Origin: an uncultured SAR116 cluster alpha proteobacterium
GTDB taxonomy: Bacteria; Pseudomonadota; Alphaproteobacteria; Puniceispirillales; Marisalimonadaceae
Assembly (NCBI GenBank): GCA_902616005.1
Contig: CACMRG010000008.1
Span: 1 to 61,541, forward strand
DNA: 61,541 bases
Reading direction: 5' to 3'
Shown: piece after piece, positions 25,753 to 34,584 of the stretch
Position numbering within the stretch: the first letter of the stretch is position 1
Layout: every line of letters starts with the position of its first letter
The notes under the pieces: generated by a model
Database searches by the model: none
Told to the model about the DNA's origin: nothing
Seen by the model: the letters and a program-made list of their open reading frames with translations, nothing else
Made by a program: the position numbers and the translations under genes

Positions 25753-27039
25753 ATGACAGATTTAACAGGAATACTTGGTTTAGGAATATCTGGTTTAGCT
25801 GCATTTGAATTCTTAAGAAAGAAAGATAAAAATGTAGTAGTTTTTGATGATAAACTTAAACCAAATTTAGAGCTTAAAAAGTATTGGAAAAATTATGTTA
25901 GTTGGGATTGGAATAATTTAAACAGAATAATTATTTCTCCAGGAATCAAAATTAGAGGTGAAGACAGACATCCAATCGTAAAACTAGCTGAAAAACATAG
26001 AGTTAAATTGCAAAATGAAATTGAACTATATTTTGAACAAAAACCTAAATCTATAATTATTGGAATTACAGGTACAAACGGGAAATCTACATTAGCATCA
26101 TTAATTTCTCATATTTTATCAGAAAATAAAATTAAAAATATTGTTTGTGGGAATTTTGGGAAACCTACGTGCTTAGTTAACCCCTCTGATAAAAATATAG
26201 TTATTGTTGAATTATCTAGTTATCAATTACTATCAATACCTAGTTTAAAATTAGATTTTGGCATTATCACTAATATATCAAATGATCATCTAGATTATCA
26301 TGGTACTTTTGATGCTTATCTAAATGCAAAATTAAAATTAATTAAAGCAATTAAAAATAATGGGCACTTAATAGTAAACCATAAAGATGTTTTTTTAAAA
26401 AATAAAATCAAACAAAAATTAAAATATATTGATAATATTAATGTCCTTAATACACGTGGGATAGAGATAGAATCAAATAATCTTGTAGGAGAACATAACA
26501 AAATTCTTTTTGAAATTACTTTTTTAATATCAGAAAAAATTGGTATCGAAAGTTCTTCTATTAAATCAGCAATGTTTAATTTTTCTCCTTTACCTCATAG
26601 AATGGAAGTTATTTACAAATCAAGTAATCTTCAAATTATTAATGATAGTAAAGCAACGAATGGTGAATCTACATCAGCTGCATTAAAATCATATGAAAAT
26701 ATTCATTGGATTGCAGGTGGTCTTGAGAAAAAAGATGGCTTAGGAAAAGCATTAAAATATTTACATAAAGTTGAAGTGATCTATTTATTTGGAAGTTCAC
26801 AAAAGAGATTTTATAAACAATTAACAGAAGCAAATTTTAAAAGAAAAATTTTTCTTTTTAAAAATTTAAAAGAATTAATTAAATATTTATTTACAAAAAT
26901 ATCTAAGACTAAAAATAACAAGGTTACAGTGTTACTTTCACCCGCAGCCGCAAGTTTTGATGAATATAAAAATTTTGAAGAAAGAGGTAAAATTTTTAAA
27001 AATGAAGTATTTAAGCAATTAAAGGATATTAATAAATGA
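25753..27039 (+). CDS. murD: UDP-MurNAc-L-alanine:D-glutamate ligase MurD
   Basis: 428-residue Mur ligase that adds D-glutamate to UDP-MurNAc-L-Ala. Seen: the UDP-binding LGLGISGLAAFEFL at the N-terminus, IISPGI, the ATP loop GITGTNGKSTLASL, VELSSYQL, ISNDHLDYHG, PHRMEV, and INDSKATN, the standard motif series. Its place after mraY and before ftsW is canonical. The start ATG is preceded by AAGTGAA; the stop overlaps the ftsW start. Confidence 0.97.
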   Translation: MTDLTGILGLGISGLAAFEFLRKKDKNVVVFDDKLKPNLELKKYWKNYVSWDWNNLNRIIISPGIKIRGEDRHPIVKLAEKHRVKLQNEIELYFEQKPKSIIIGITGTNGKSTLASLISHILSENKIKNIVCGNFGKPTCLVNPSDKNIVIVELSSYQLLSIPSLKLDFGIITNISNDHLDYHGTFDAYLNAKLKLIKAIKNNGHLIVNHKDVFLKNKIKQKLKYIDNINVLNTRGIEIESNNLVGEHNKILFEITFLISEKIGIESSSIKSAMFNFSPLPHRMEVIYKSSNLQIINDSKATNGESTSAALKSYENIHWIAGGLEKKDGLGKALKYLHKVEVIYLFGSSQKRFYKQLTEANFKRKIFLFKNLKELIKYLFTKISKTKNNKVTVLLSPAAASFDEYKNFEERGKIFKNEVFKQLKDINK

Positions 27040-28169
27040 TGCTTTCGCGTTCTGATAGATCGATTTTGTCGTTATGGCTTTGGACAATTGACAAGTGGAT
27101 TTTTTTTAGTTTTTTCACTTTATTACTACTTGGAATAATTTTTATCCTAACATCTTCAAGTACATTAGAACTAAAATTAAACAAAGAGAGTTATTATTTT
27201 TCAATAAAACATATAGTTTTTGTGATTTTGAGTTTATTGATAGCGATAATTTTGAGTGAATTAAGCTTTTACAAAATTAAATTGATATCACTTATAAGTT
27301 TTGCCCTATTGATTTTAGCATTATTATATTGCATTCAATATGGTTCTGACATTAAAGGAGCAAAAAGATGGATTGATATCTTTGGCCAATCATTACAACC
27401 AAGTGAATTTATAAAACCATTTTTTATAATTATAAATGCATGGCTTTTAACTATCTGGAAATCAACCAAAAAAAATAAATTTCTAATTTTATCAATTTTA
27501 TCAATTTTATCAATTAACATATTGCTGTTATTGCAACCTGACTTAGGTATGACCCTATTAATAACATTAATGTGGATTTTTCAATTATTGATAATAGGAA
27601 TTCCGATGCTTTTTTTTATATTTTTAATACTTTTAATCCCAACAGTAATTTTATTAGCTTATAAATTTTATTCTCATGTATATGAAAGAATAAATGATTT
27701 TATCTTTGGTACAAATTTTCAAGCTAACCAAGCGTTAAAATTATTTAATGATGCAGGATACTTTGGAAAAGGTATCGGCGAAGGATCATTAAAAAATAAC
27801 TTGCCTGATGCACATACTGATTTTATTTTTTCGGTGATTGCTGAAGAATTTGGTATAATTATATGTCTAATGATAATTTTAATTTATACGATCATTATTT
27901 TAAGACCTATTATAATTGCCTTTAATTGCAAAAACATTTTCCAAATATTAAGTTTATCTAGTTTATCGGCTTTAATTGGTGTCCAATCATTGATACACAT
28001 ATCAAGTAATTTATCTATAATACCAACAAAGGGCATGACATTACCATTTTTATCGTATGGAGGTTCATCAACAATATCTGCAGCAATAGTTATTGGTTTT
28101 TTACTAAGTTTAACAAGAAAACGAATCGATTTTAGTGAAGTAAATTTAAACATAGAAAATTATAAATGA
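27036..28169 (+). CDS. ftsW: Septal peptidoglycan polymerase FtsW
   Basis: 377-residue SEDS-family lipid II glycosyltransferase with about ten membrane helices; it polymerises septal glycan with FtsI. Seen: KGAKRWIDIFGQSLQPSEFIKP, QPDLGMTLLI with the conserved Asp thought to be catalytic, LPDAHTDFIFSVIAEEFG, and the C-terminal GMTLPFLSYGGSS. A 9-bp tandem repeat inside the gene adds an LSI-LSI-LSI run just before the PDLG helix. The start overlaps murD and the stop overlaps murG. Confidence 0.97.
   Translation: MMLSRSDRSILSLWLWTIDKWIFFSFFTLLLLGIIFILTSSSTLELKLNKESYYFSIKHIVFVILSLLIAIILSELSFYKIKLISLISFALLILALLYCIQYGSDIKGAKRWIDIFGQSLQPSEFIKPFFIIINAWLLTIWKSTKKNKFLILSILSILSINILLLLQPDLGMTLLITLMWIFQLLIIGIPMLFFIFLILLIPTVILLAYKFYSHVYERINDFIFGTNFQANQALKLFNDAGYFGKGIGEGSLKNNLPDAHTDFIFSVIAEEFGIIICLMIILIYTIIILRPIIIAFNCKNIFQILSLSSLSALIGVQSLIHISSNLSIIPTKGMTLPFLSYGGSSTISAAIVIGFLLSLTRKRIDFSEVNLNIENYK
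27485..27515 (+). repeat. In-frame 9-bp tandem repeat within ftsW
   Basis: AATTTTATC is repeated three times without mismatch (27485-27511) and followed by a further AATT. Because the unit is three codons long, it encodes consecutive Leu-Ser-Ile triplets inside a membrane helix. Copy-number change would add or remove three residues without frameshift. Confidence 0.85.
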
Positions 28170-29287
28170 ACATGAAATTAAAAAACAATATAACTACATT
28201 GATAGCTGGAGGAACAGGTGGCCATATATACCCTGCCATGGCTATCCTAAATGAAATTAAAAAAACAAATAAAGTAATTTTTATAACTGATAAAAGAGGA
28301 TATCATTACATAACAAGTGATAAAAAAATACTAAATCAAAGTAATTTTAAAACTTTAATTATAGATACAGTTAGTCCTTTTAAAAAAGGTTTTGTTAATA
28401 AATTTAAATTTTTATATTTTTTTACAAGTTCTTTTATAAAATTAATTTATTTTTATTTTAAATATAAACCAAAAACCCAAATTGGTTTTGGTGGTTACAC
28501 AACTATATTACCATGTTTGATAGGAAAAATATTCTTCAAAGTCGAATATTTTATACATGAACAAAATGCAATAATGGGAAGAGCAAATAAGATATTAGAA
28601 CCTTTAGCATCACAAACATTTATACCATTTAATAAAATTTCACCTTTAAAAAAAACCAATAAAAGAATTTTTTCAGGCACACCTATTAGAAAAGAAATTG
28701 AGTCTATAAAAATAAAAAAGAAAAGTAATAACAAAATAAATGTTCTTATTTTTGGAGGGAGTTTAGGTTCTGAGTTCTTTTCAGTTTCATTAGTAAACGC
28801 AATCATAAATTTAGAACCAAAAGTTAAGAATAAGATATATATATTCCATCAGGTAATAAATTCTGAAATAAAAAAAGTAAAAAAATTATATAAAATTAAT
28901 AATGTAATGTCTGATGTTAAATCTTTTTTCCCAAATATAGAAAAATACTATGAGAACACAGATCTCATTATTTGTAGAGCTGGAGGCTCTTCAATAGCTG
29001 AAATTTTATATTTAAAAATACCATGCATAATAATACCATTAAAAAGTTCTATGGATAATCATCAAGAAATTAATAGTAAAATTATTTATGATAATAAACT
29101 TGGTTGGGTAATAGATGAAGATAATTTTAAAAACGATACTTTAATAAATATAATTAAAGATATAATTACCAAAAATTTACATTTAGATAAAATAAAGCTA
29201 AATTTAGAAAAATATAAAAACGGAAATGATAGAAAAAAAAAATATAAGTCTTCTAACGAAATTATCTCAAAATATATAATAAAATGA
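28166..29287 (+). CDS. murG: Lipid II synthase MurG
   Basis: 373-residue GT-B glycosyltransferase at the inner face of the membrane that adds GlcNAc to lipid I to make lipid II. Seen: IAGGTGGHIYPAMAI (the glycine-rich acceptor loop), IGFGGYTT, HEQNAIMGRANK, VLIFGGSLGSEFFS and the UDP-GlcNAc site ICRAGGSSIAEILYLKIPCIIIPL. The protein is rich in Lys/Asn/Ile, reflecting local base composition. The start overlaps ftsW by four bases; MNMKLKN has a second ATG two codons in. Confidence 0.96.
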   Translation: MNMKLKNNITTLIAGGTGGHIYPAMAILNEIKKTNKVIFITDKRGYHYITSDKKILNQSNFKTLIIDTVSPFKKGFVNKFKFLYFFTSSFIKLIYFYFKYKPKTQIGFGGYTTILPCLIGKIFFKVEYFIHEQNAIMGRANKILEPLASQTFIPFNKISPLKKTNKRIFSGTPIRKEIESIKIKKKSNNKINVLIFGGSLGSEFFSVSLVNAIINLEPKVKNKIYIFHQVINSEIKKVKKLYKINNVMSDVKSFFPNIEKYYENTDLIICRAGGSSIAEILYLKIPCIIIPLKSSMDNHQEINSKIIYDNKLGWVIDEDNFKNDTLINIIKDIITKNLHLDKIKLNLEKYKNGNDRKKKYKSSNEIISKYIIK

Positions 29288-29294
29288 AATTAAA

Positions 29295-30713
29295 ATGATA
29301 ATTAATATACCTAAAAATTTTGGTTTTTTTCACTTTATTGGTATCGGTGGCATTGGAATGAGCGGCATAGCTGAAATTTTAATAAAATCTGGTTATGAAG
29401 TACAAGGAAGTGATGTATCTTCATCAAAGATAATTGATCGTTTAATTTCTTTAGGTATTAAAATATTCATAGGACATGACAAAAATAATATTAAAAACGC
29501 AAGTATAGTTGTTTATTCGTCTGCAATTAAACAAAATAATCCTGAAATTGTTGAGGCAAAAAAACTATTCATCCCTATTATTCATAGATCTGAAATGCTT
29601 AGCGAATTAATGAAACTTAAAAAGTCAATAGCTATTGCAGGTACACATGGAAAAACAACAACAACATCTCTAATTTCAAAAATTTTAGACACTAATAAAA
29701 TGGATCCAACTATAATAAATGGTGGCATTATTTCCTCTTTGGCAAGTAATGCAAAATTAGGTCAAGGTCAATGGATGGTTGTAGAAGCAGATGAAAGTGA
29801 TGGTAGTTTTTCAAAGTTAATGCCTACTGTTGCAGTTATTACAAATATTGATTTAGAACACCTCGATTTTCATAAAAATGAAAAAAATTTAGAGAATGCA
29901 TTTATAAATTTTATATCTTCAATTCCATTTTATGGATTTTGCTCTGTTTGCATTGATCATCCAAGAGTGCAAAAAATATTCTCAATTTTAAAAAACAGAA
30001 AAATTATAACTTATGGATTATCACCAAATGCAGATGTCAAAGCAGATAACATTATAGTCAAAAACCAAAAAATGTACTTTGATGTTACATATAAAAATAA
30101 AACTAATGAAAAAAATTATACAATTAAAAATATTTCCTTCTCAATGCTTGGGCTTCATAATATTCAAAATGCTCTAGCATCAATATCTATTGCTTTAGAA
30201 TTAAACATAAAACCAGACATAATAAAATTAGCTTTAAAAAACTTCAATGGTGTTCAAAGACGTTTTCAGTTGATAGATTCATATAAAAATACAAAAATAA
30301 TAGACGATTATGGGCATCACCCAGAGGAAATTAAAGCAGCCTTAAGTGCTACTAAATTAATAGCTGAAAAAAGTAAAGTTTTGGCAATATTTCAACCACA
30401 TAGATATTCTAGATTAAAAAATCACTTTAACGAATTTTGCTCTTGTTTTAACGATGCTGACGAAGTTGTATTAATAAATGTATATGCTGCAGGTGAAAAA
30501 AAAATAGCAAATTGTAATAATATTGATCTTGAAAATGGAATAAGAAATTATGGTCATAAAAATGTTAGCTCCATAATAAATGATGAAGATATTTACAAAA
30601 TTATTTTAAAAAAAATAAATGATTATCAAATTATTATATTTTTAGGAGCAGGCAATATAACTAAAATAGCAAACAATCTAAAAAAAGAATTAGTAATTTT
30701 AAGTAAACAATAA
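29295..30713 (+). CDS. murC: UDP-MurNAc:L-alanine ligase MurC
   Basis: 472-residue Mur ligase that adds L-alanine to UDP-MurNAc, the first stem residue. Seen: FIGIGGIGMSGIAEIL, GSDVSSSKI, VVYSSAIK, the ATP loop IAGTHGKTTTTSLIS, VVEADESDGSF, TNIDLEHLDFH, NFNGVQRRFQL and IDDYGHHPEEIKA. All expected motifs are in order. It lies seven bases after murG and five before murB, within the unbroken plus-strand cluster. Confidence 0.97.
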   Translation: MIINIPKNFGFFHFIGIGGIGMSGIAEILIKSGYEVQGSDVSSSKIIDRLISLGIKIFIGHDKNNIKNASIVVYSSAIKQNNPEIVEAKKLFIPIIHRSEMLSELMKLKKSIAIAGTHGKTTTTSLISKILDTNKMDPTIINGGIISSLASNAKLGQGQWMVVEADESDGSFSKLMPTVAVITNIDLEHLDFHKNEKNLENAFINFISSIPFYGFCSVCIDHPRVQKIFSILKNRKIITYGLSPNADVKADNIIVKNQKMYFDVTYKNKTNEKNYTIKNISFSMLGLHNIQNALASISIALELNIKPDIIKLALKNFNGVQRRFQLIDSYKNTKIIDDYGHHPEEIKAALSATKLIAEKSKVLAIFQPHRYSRLKNHFNEFCSCFNDADEVVLINVYAAGEKKIANCNNIDLENGIRNYGHKNVSSIINDEDIYKIILKKINDYQIIIFLGAGNITKIANNLKKELVILSKQ

Positions 30714-30718
30714 GTAAT

Positions 30719-31591
30719 ATGATTAGCACAATCTCATTAGTCGAAAATAAAAAATTGAGTAATCTAACATGGTTTGGCGTTGGCGGATACTCTAAATATT
30801 ATTTTCAACCATCATCTGAAGAGAATTTAGTTTATTTTTTAAAAGATAATCAATTAGATCTACCAATATATCCTTTAGGGGCAGGGTCCAATATAATTAT
30901 AAGAGACGGTGGTTTTCATGGAATAATTATTCACTTTAATAAATTGAACGAAATTTTTATTGATAAACAAGGAATTATAACCGCCTATTGTGGTGCCATG
31001 GATGCTGATGTTGCTAGGTTTGCAAGAAATCATTCGAAAGCTGGACTAGAATTCTTAATCGGCATACCTGGAACTATTGGTGGTGGTATAAAAATGAATT
31101 CAGGAGCATATGGATCTGAGATTAAAAAAGTTCTAATTGACGTTACTGCTATAAATAAAAATGGGATTCTAAAAAAATTCACAGTCCAGGATCTTAAATT
31201 AGATTACAGAACAAATAAATTGAGTAATGAATGGATGTTTTTAAAAGCAAGATTTAAGTCAAATAATGGCTCCAAAGAACAAATTCAAAAAAAAATGAAA
31301 GAAATAATTCAATCAAGAAAAATGAGTCAGCCAACAGGACAAAAAACTGGTGGAAGTACATTTATGAATGGAAAGAATTTTAAAGCGTGGGAACTTATTG
31401 ATAATTCTGGTTGTAGAGGATTAAAAATTGGGGGTGCTATTATTTCTAATAAGCACTGTAATTTTATAATTAATGAAAATAATGCTACAGCAACTGATAT
31501 TGAAACACTTGGGGAAATTGTAAGAAAAGAAGTTTTTAAAAAAACAGGAAAAAAACTTAAATGGGAAATTAAAATTGTTGGTAAAAAATGA
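30719..31591 (+). CDS. murB: UDP-N-acetylenolpyruvoylglucosamine reductase MurB
   Basis: 290-residue FAD/NADPH reductase that completes UDP-MurNAc synthesis. Seen: NLTWFGVGGYSKYYF, the FAD site PLGAGSNIIIRDGGF, LEFLIGIPGTIGGGIKMNSGAYGSEI (conserved across the family), the GGSTFMNG segment with the proton-donating Ser, and AWELIDNSGCRG. It is a type I MurB by length. The stop overlaps ddl by four bases. Confidence 0.96.
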   Translation: MISTISLVENKKLSNLTWFGVGGYSKYYFQPSSEENLVYFLKDNQLDLPIYPLGAGSNIIIRDGGFHGIIIHFNKLNEIFIDKQGIITAYCGAMDADVARFARNHSKAGLEFLIGIPGTIGGGIKMNSGAYGSEIKKVLIDVTAINKNGILKKFTVQDLKLDYRTNKLSNEWMFLKARFKSNNGSKEQIQKKMKEIIQSRKMSQPTGQKTGGSTFMNGKNFKAWELIDNSGCRGLKIGGAIISNKHCNFIINENNATATDIETLGEIVRKEVFKKTGKKLKWEIKIVGKK

Positions 31592-32520
31592 AAAGTAAAA
31601 AATTACATATTGCTTTTTTAATGGGGGGTTTAAGTCCTGAAAGAGAGGTTTCATTAAATTCAGGAAATGCTTGCTATGATGCAATAGATAAAGAAAAATA
31701 TTATGCTACTAAAATAATTGTTGATAAAAACTTTTATGATCAAATTTTATCTATTAAACCTGATATTTGTTTTAATGCATTGCATGGTTCATTTGGTGAA
31801 GATGGGACAATTCAATCTTTTTTAAATAAAATTCAGATGCCATATACGCATTCAGGAGCAAATGCATCTACGATAGCAATGAATAAATTATTAACGAAAA
31901 ACTATTTAAGTCAATTTTCTGAAAATACAGCAGAAAAAATTATTTTCCCAAAAACATATGATTTTAAATCAATGAATGAATATAAAAAATTTTTGCCACT
32001 AGTTTTAAAACCAATAAGTGGCGGTAGTTCCGTTGAAATAAATATATTAAAAAATGAAAATGATTTAAATCAATTTAAAGATAAATTATTTAGTAATCAA
32101 TTCATAGTAGAACCTTTGGTTGGTAACAGAGAATTGACTGTATCTGTTTTAGAAAACAAACCATTAGTCGTTACTGAAATTATTTCAAAAAAAAATTTTT
32201 TTTACGATTATAATTCTAAATACACCTCAAATGGCTCTTTGCATATACTGCCTGCAAAAATACCTAATAATATTTACAATAAAGTTATTAAATGGGCTAA
32301 ACTTGCTCATCAACTTTTAGGCTGTTCAGGAATTTCAAGAAGTGATTTTAGATATGATGATAGTAGTGATACAATATATATGCTCGAAATAAATACCCAA
32401 CCAGGAATGACTAAAACTTCATTATCTCCAGAACAAGCTCAATATTGTGGAATTACTCTAACTAAATTAGTTGATAAATTAATTTCTAAAGCAAAATTTG
32501 AGAAGGTAAAGAAAGATTAA
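31588..32520 (+). CDS. ddl: D-alanine--D-alanine ligase
   Basis: 310-residue ATP-grasp ligase that makes the D-Ala-D-Ala dipeptide used by MurF. Seen: FLMGGLSPEREVSLNSG at the N-terminus, NALHGSFGEDGTIQSFLN, the ATP-grasp core PLVLKPISGGSSVEI, VEPLVGNRELTVSVLE, and the metal-binding end FRYDDSSDTIYMLEINTQPGMTKTSLSPEQA. The length is normal. Its TAA is overlapped by the apparent ATT start of ftsQ (ATTAA). Confidence 0.96.
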   Translation: MKSKKLHIAFLMGGLSPEREVSLNSGNACYDAIDKEKYYATKIIVDKNFYDQILSIKPDICFNALHGSFGEDGTIQSFLNKIQMPYTHSGANASTIAMNKLLTKNYLSQFSENTAEKIIFPKTYDFKSMNEYKKFLPLVLKPISGGSSVEINILKNENDLNQFKDKLFSNQFIVEPLVGNRELTVSVLENKPLVVTEIISKKNFFYDYNSKYTSNGSLHILPAKIPNNIYNKVIKWAKLAHQLLGCSGISRSDFRYDDSSDTIYMLEINTQPGMTKTSLSPEQAQYCGITLTKLVDKLISKAKFEKVKKD

Positions 32521-33271
32521 AAAATTAATTCATTTTTCTAATATAAAAACTTTTATTGTAATTATGTTAATTATATTGACTTTATTTATTATCTACTTCT
32601 CTTATTTCAAATACAAAGGTTTTATTTCAGAACAATTTAGATTAAACAAAAATAGAATTTTATATGGTTTAAAAAATAAAGTTAAACCAAATTTAATTAT
32701 TTTTGGTAATAAATATATTGATTCCAATTCTTTAATTTATGAGCTAAATAAAAACTTAGGTTTAAATGAGAATAAAAGTGATCTTTATGTAATATCAAAT
32801 ATCTTAAAAAATAAAAAATTAATAAAAACATTTACCATAACTAAAAAGTCAAATAATTTTCTAGAAATAAAAATAAAAGAAAAAAATATAATTGGCTTAA
32901 TAAAAATAAAAAATAAAGATTATCTTGTTGATGAATTCAATAATTTAATAGATATTAAAATAACACCCGACTTATTTCATTTACCTATTTTTATTGGAAA
33001 AAATTCTAACAAAAATGCCAATGCTATATTAAAATTAATAAAAGAAAGTAATATAAATTTAAATTACATATCTTTTTCTTTAATTAATGATAGAAGATGG
33101 AATATTAATCTTAATAACGGAGTGAAAATATTATTACCAGAAAACAAAGTATTAAGTACACTTAAATTACTTAAAAAAATAAATTTAGAATATGATATTT
33201 TAAACGGTAATTTTGTTGAAATTGATTTAAGAATTAATGGGAAATATTTTTTAAAACCAAAAATAAATTAA
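32516..33271 (+). CDS. ftsQ: Cell division protein FtsQ (apparent ATT start)
   Basis: Bitopic divisome protein bridging FtsLB. If the ATT at 32516 is the start, the protein has 251 residues: a basic cytoplasmic tail (MKKLIHFSNIK), a membrane helix (about 12-31), then a POTRA-like and beta domain ending INGKYFLKPK. The first ATG, at 32564, lies inside the membrane helix and would leave no cytoplasmic tail. AGAAGG at 32501-32506 precedes the ATT by nine bases, and ATT overlaps the ddl stop. Upstream of it the same frame is closed by a TAA at 32507. FtsQ identity itself rests on architecture and position between ddl and ftsA. Confidence 0.82.
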   Translation: MKKLIHFSNIKTFIVIMLIILTLFIIYFSYFKYKGFISEQFRLNKNRILYGLKNKVKPNLIIFGNKYIDSNSLIYELNKNLGLNENKSDLYVISNILKNKKLIKTFTITKKSNNFLEIKIKEKNIIGLIKIKNKDYLVDEFNNLIDIKITPDLFHLPIFIGKNSNKNANAILKLIKESNINLNYISFSLINDRRWNINLNNGVKILLPENKVLSTLKLLKKINLEYDILNGNFVEIDLRINGKYFLKPKIN

Positions 33272-33285
33272 AAGGTGAAATAATT
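33272..33285 (+). promoter_or_regulatory. Ribosome binding site and ATT start of ftsA
   Basis: AAGGTGA (33272-33278) is the strongest Shine-Dalgarno match near ftsA and lies four bases before ATT at 33283. No ATG, GTG or TTG occurs in frame between the ftsQ stop and residue 22 of the protein. Confidence 0.65.
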
Positions 33286-34506
33286 AATTTTAAAAAACAG
33301 AAAATTCATGTTGGCTTAGACATAGGAAATAGTAAAATTGCATGTTTGATTGGTCAATCTGTTGATAATAATAATATTCAAATTAAAATATTAGGATTTG
33401 GACAACATATTTCTATGGGTCTAAATAAAGGAGAAATTACAGATTTACAAAAATTATCAGATGCTATTTCCAAAGCTGTTGAAAAGGCTGAAGAAATGGC
33501 TGGATTCAGAATTTCAAGTGTCACTTGTAATGTAACCGGTGGCTTACCTTTTACCACAGTTACATATGATGAACTTAAAATTTCTAATAACCTAATTAAA
33601 AAAGAAGATGTATTTAACCTTTTAAATTTAGATAAATATAAATCAATACATAAAAATTATATTCAACTTCGAAGAAAAACTAAAACTTTTAAAATTGAAA
33701 AAAATCAAGAGGTTGAAAATCCTATCGGGCTTAAGAGTAAAATTTTAGCTTTAGAAGCGATTAACACTTATGTAAATAAAAATGTTATTTTAAACCTAAA
33801 TAAAGCGATACAATTATGTCATTTAAATGTTAATCAATTTTATATAACCCCAGAAATAAATGGAATATCTACAATGATAAAAGAAGAAAGAGATCTTGGA
33901 GCAATTATTGTTGATATTGGAGCTAGCTTAACTTCTATTGGAATTTATTTTAAAGATAGTTTAATTTATTCTAATGTTGTTAAAATTGGAGGCATTCATA
34001 TAACGAGTGATCTTGTGAAAGGTCTGGGCACTGAATCAGAAGAAGCTGAAAAACTTAAAATTTTACATGGCTCTGCTTTAGCAAATCAATTAGATGATTT
34101 TAAAAAAATTGATGTTAAAATAATTAATGAGAGAGGTGAACTTGCTTCTCATTATTTTCCAAAATCAATGATAATCGGAATAATAAAGCCAAGAGTAGAA
34201 GAAATTTTTGAATTAGTTATTGAAAATTTGAATAATTCTTTCCCAAAATATTCCAAAATTTCAAAAGTTATTTTAACTGGTGGGACTTCTAATCTTCATG
34301 GAATAAGCAATATCGCAAAATCTTATTTTAAATGTGATATAAGAATAGGTAAACCTATTGGACTTTTAAACGCACCTGACTTAATTCAGTCGCCGAGCTT
34401 TAGTTGCCTTGTTGGTTTAGTATTAAAAAGCTCAAGAGAAAAATACAAGAGTGGACTTTACAGTTTGTTTAACAAATTGAAAGAATATTTTTTTAATAAG
34501 AATTAA
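33283..34506 (+). CDS. ftsA: Cell division protein FtsA (apparent ATT start)
   Basis: Actin-like ATPase that tethers FtsZ to the membrane, 407 residues if started at ATT. Seen: the phosphate-1 motif KIHVGLDIGNSKIACLIG at about 7-24, which requires a start upstream of the first conventional codon (a TTG at 33346, inside this motif). Later motifs are IIVDIGASLTSIGIYF (phosphate 2), the 1C-domain region, VILTGGTSNLHGI (adenosine) and a C-terminal YSLFNKLKEYFFNK amphipathic membrane helix. It is followed by lpxC, not ftsZ. Confidence 0.92.
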   Translation: MNFKKQKIHVGLDIGNSKIACLIGQSVDNNNIQIKILGFGQHISMGLNKGEITDLQKLSDAISKAVEKAEEMAGFRISSVTCNVTGGLPFTTVTYDELKISNNLIKKEDVFNLLNLDKYKSIHKNYIQLRRKTKTFKIEKNQEVENPIGLKSKILALEAINTYVNKNVILNLNKAIQLCHLNVNQFYITPEINGISTMIKEERDLGAIIVDIGASLTSIGIYFKDSLIYSNVVKIGGIHITSDLVKGLGTESEEAEKLKILHGSALANQLDDFKKIDVKIINERGELASHYFPKSMIIGIIKPRVEEIFELVIENLNNSFPKYSKISKVILTGGTSNLHGISNIAKSYFKCDIRIGKPIGLLNAPDLIQSPSFSCLVGLVLKSSREKYKSGLYSLFNKLKEYFFNKN

Positions 34507-34584
34507 ATTACAGTATGAAACATTTAGTAATTAAATTTGATTTGATATAGTAAATAATTTCAATATATTCGATATTGGACTATT

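Noticed and set aside
33346-34506. ftsA beginning at the TTG at 33346
   Set aside because: This start would delete most of the phosphate-1 ATP-binding motif encoded in frame just upstream, which is essential to the family.
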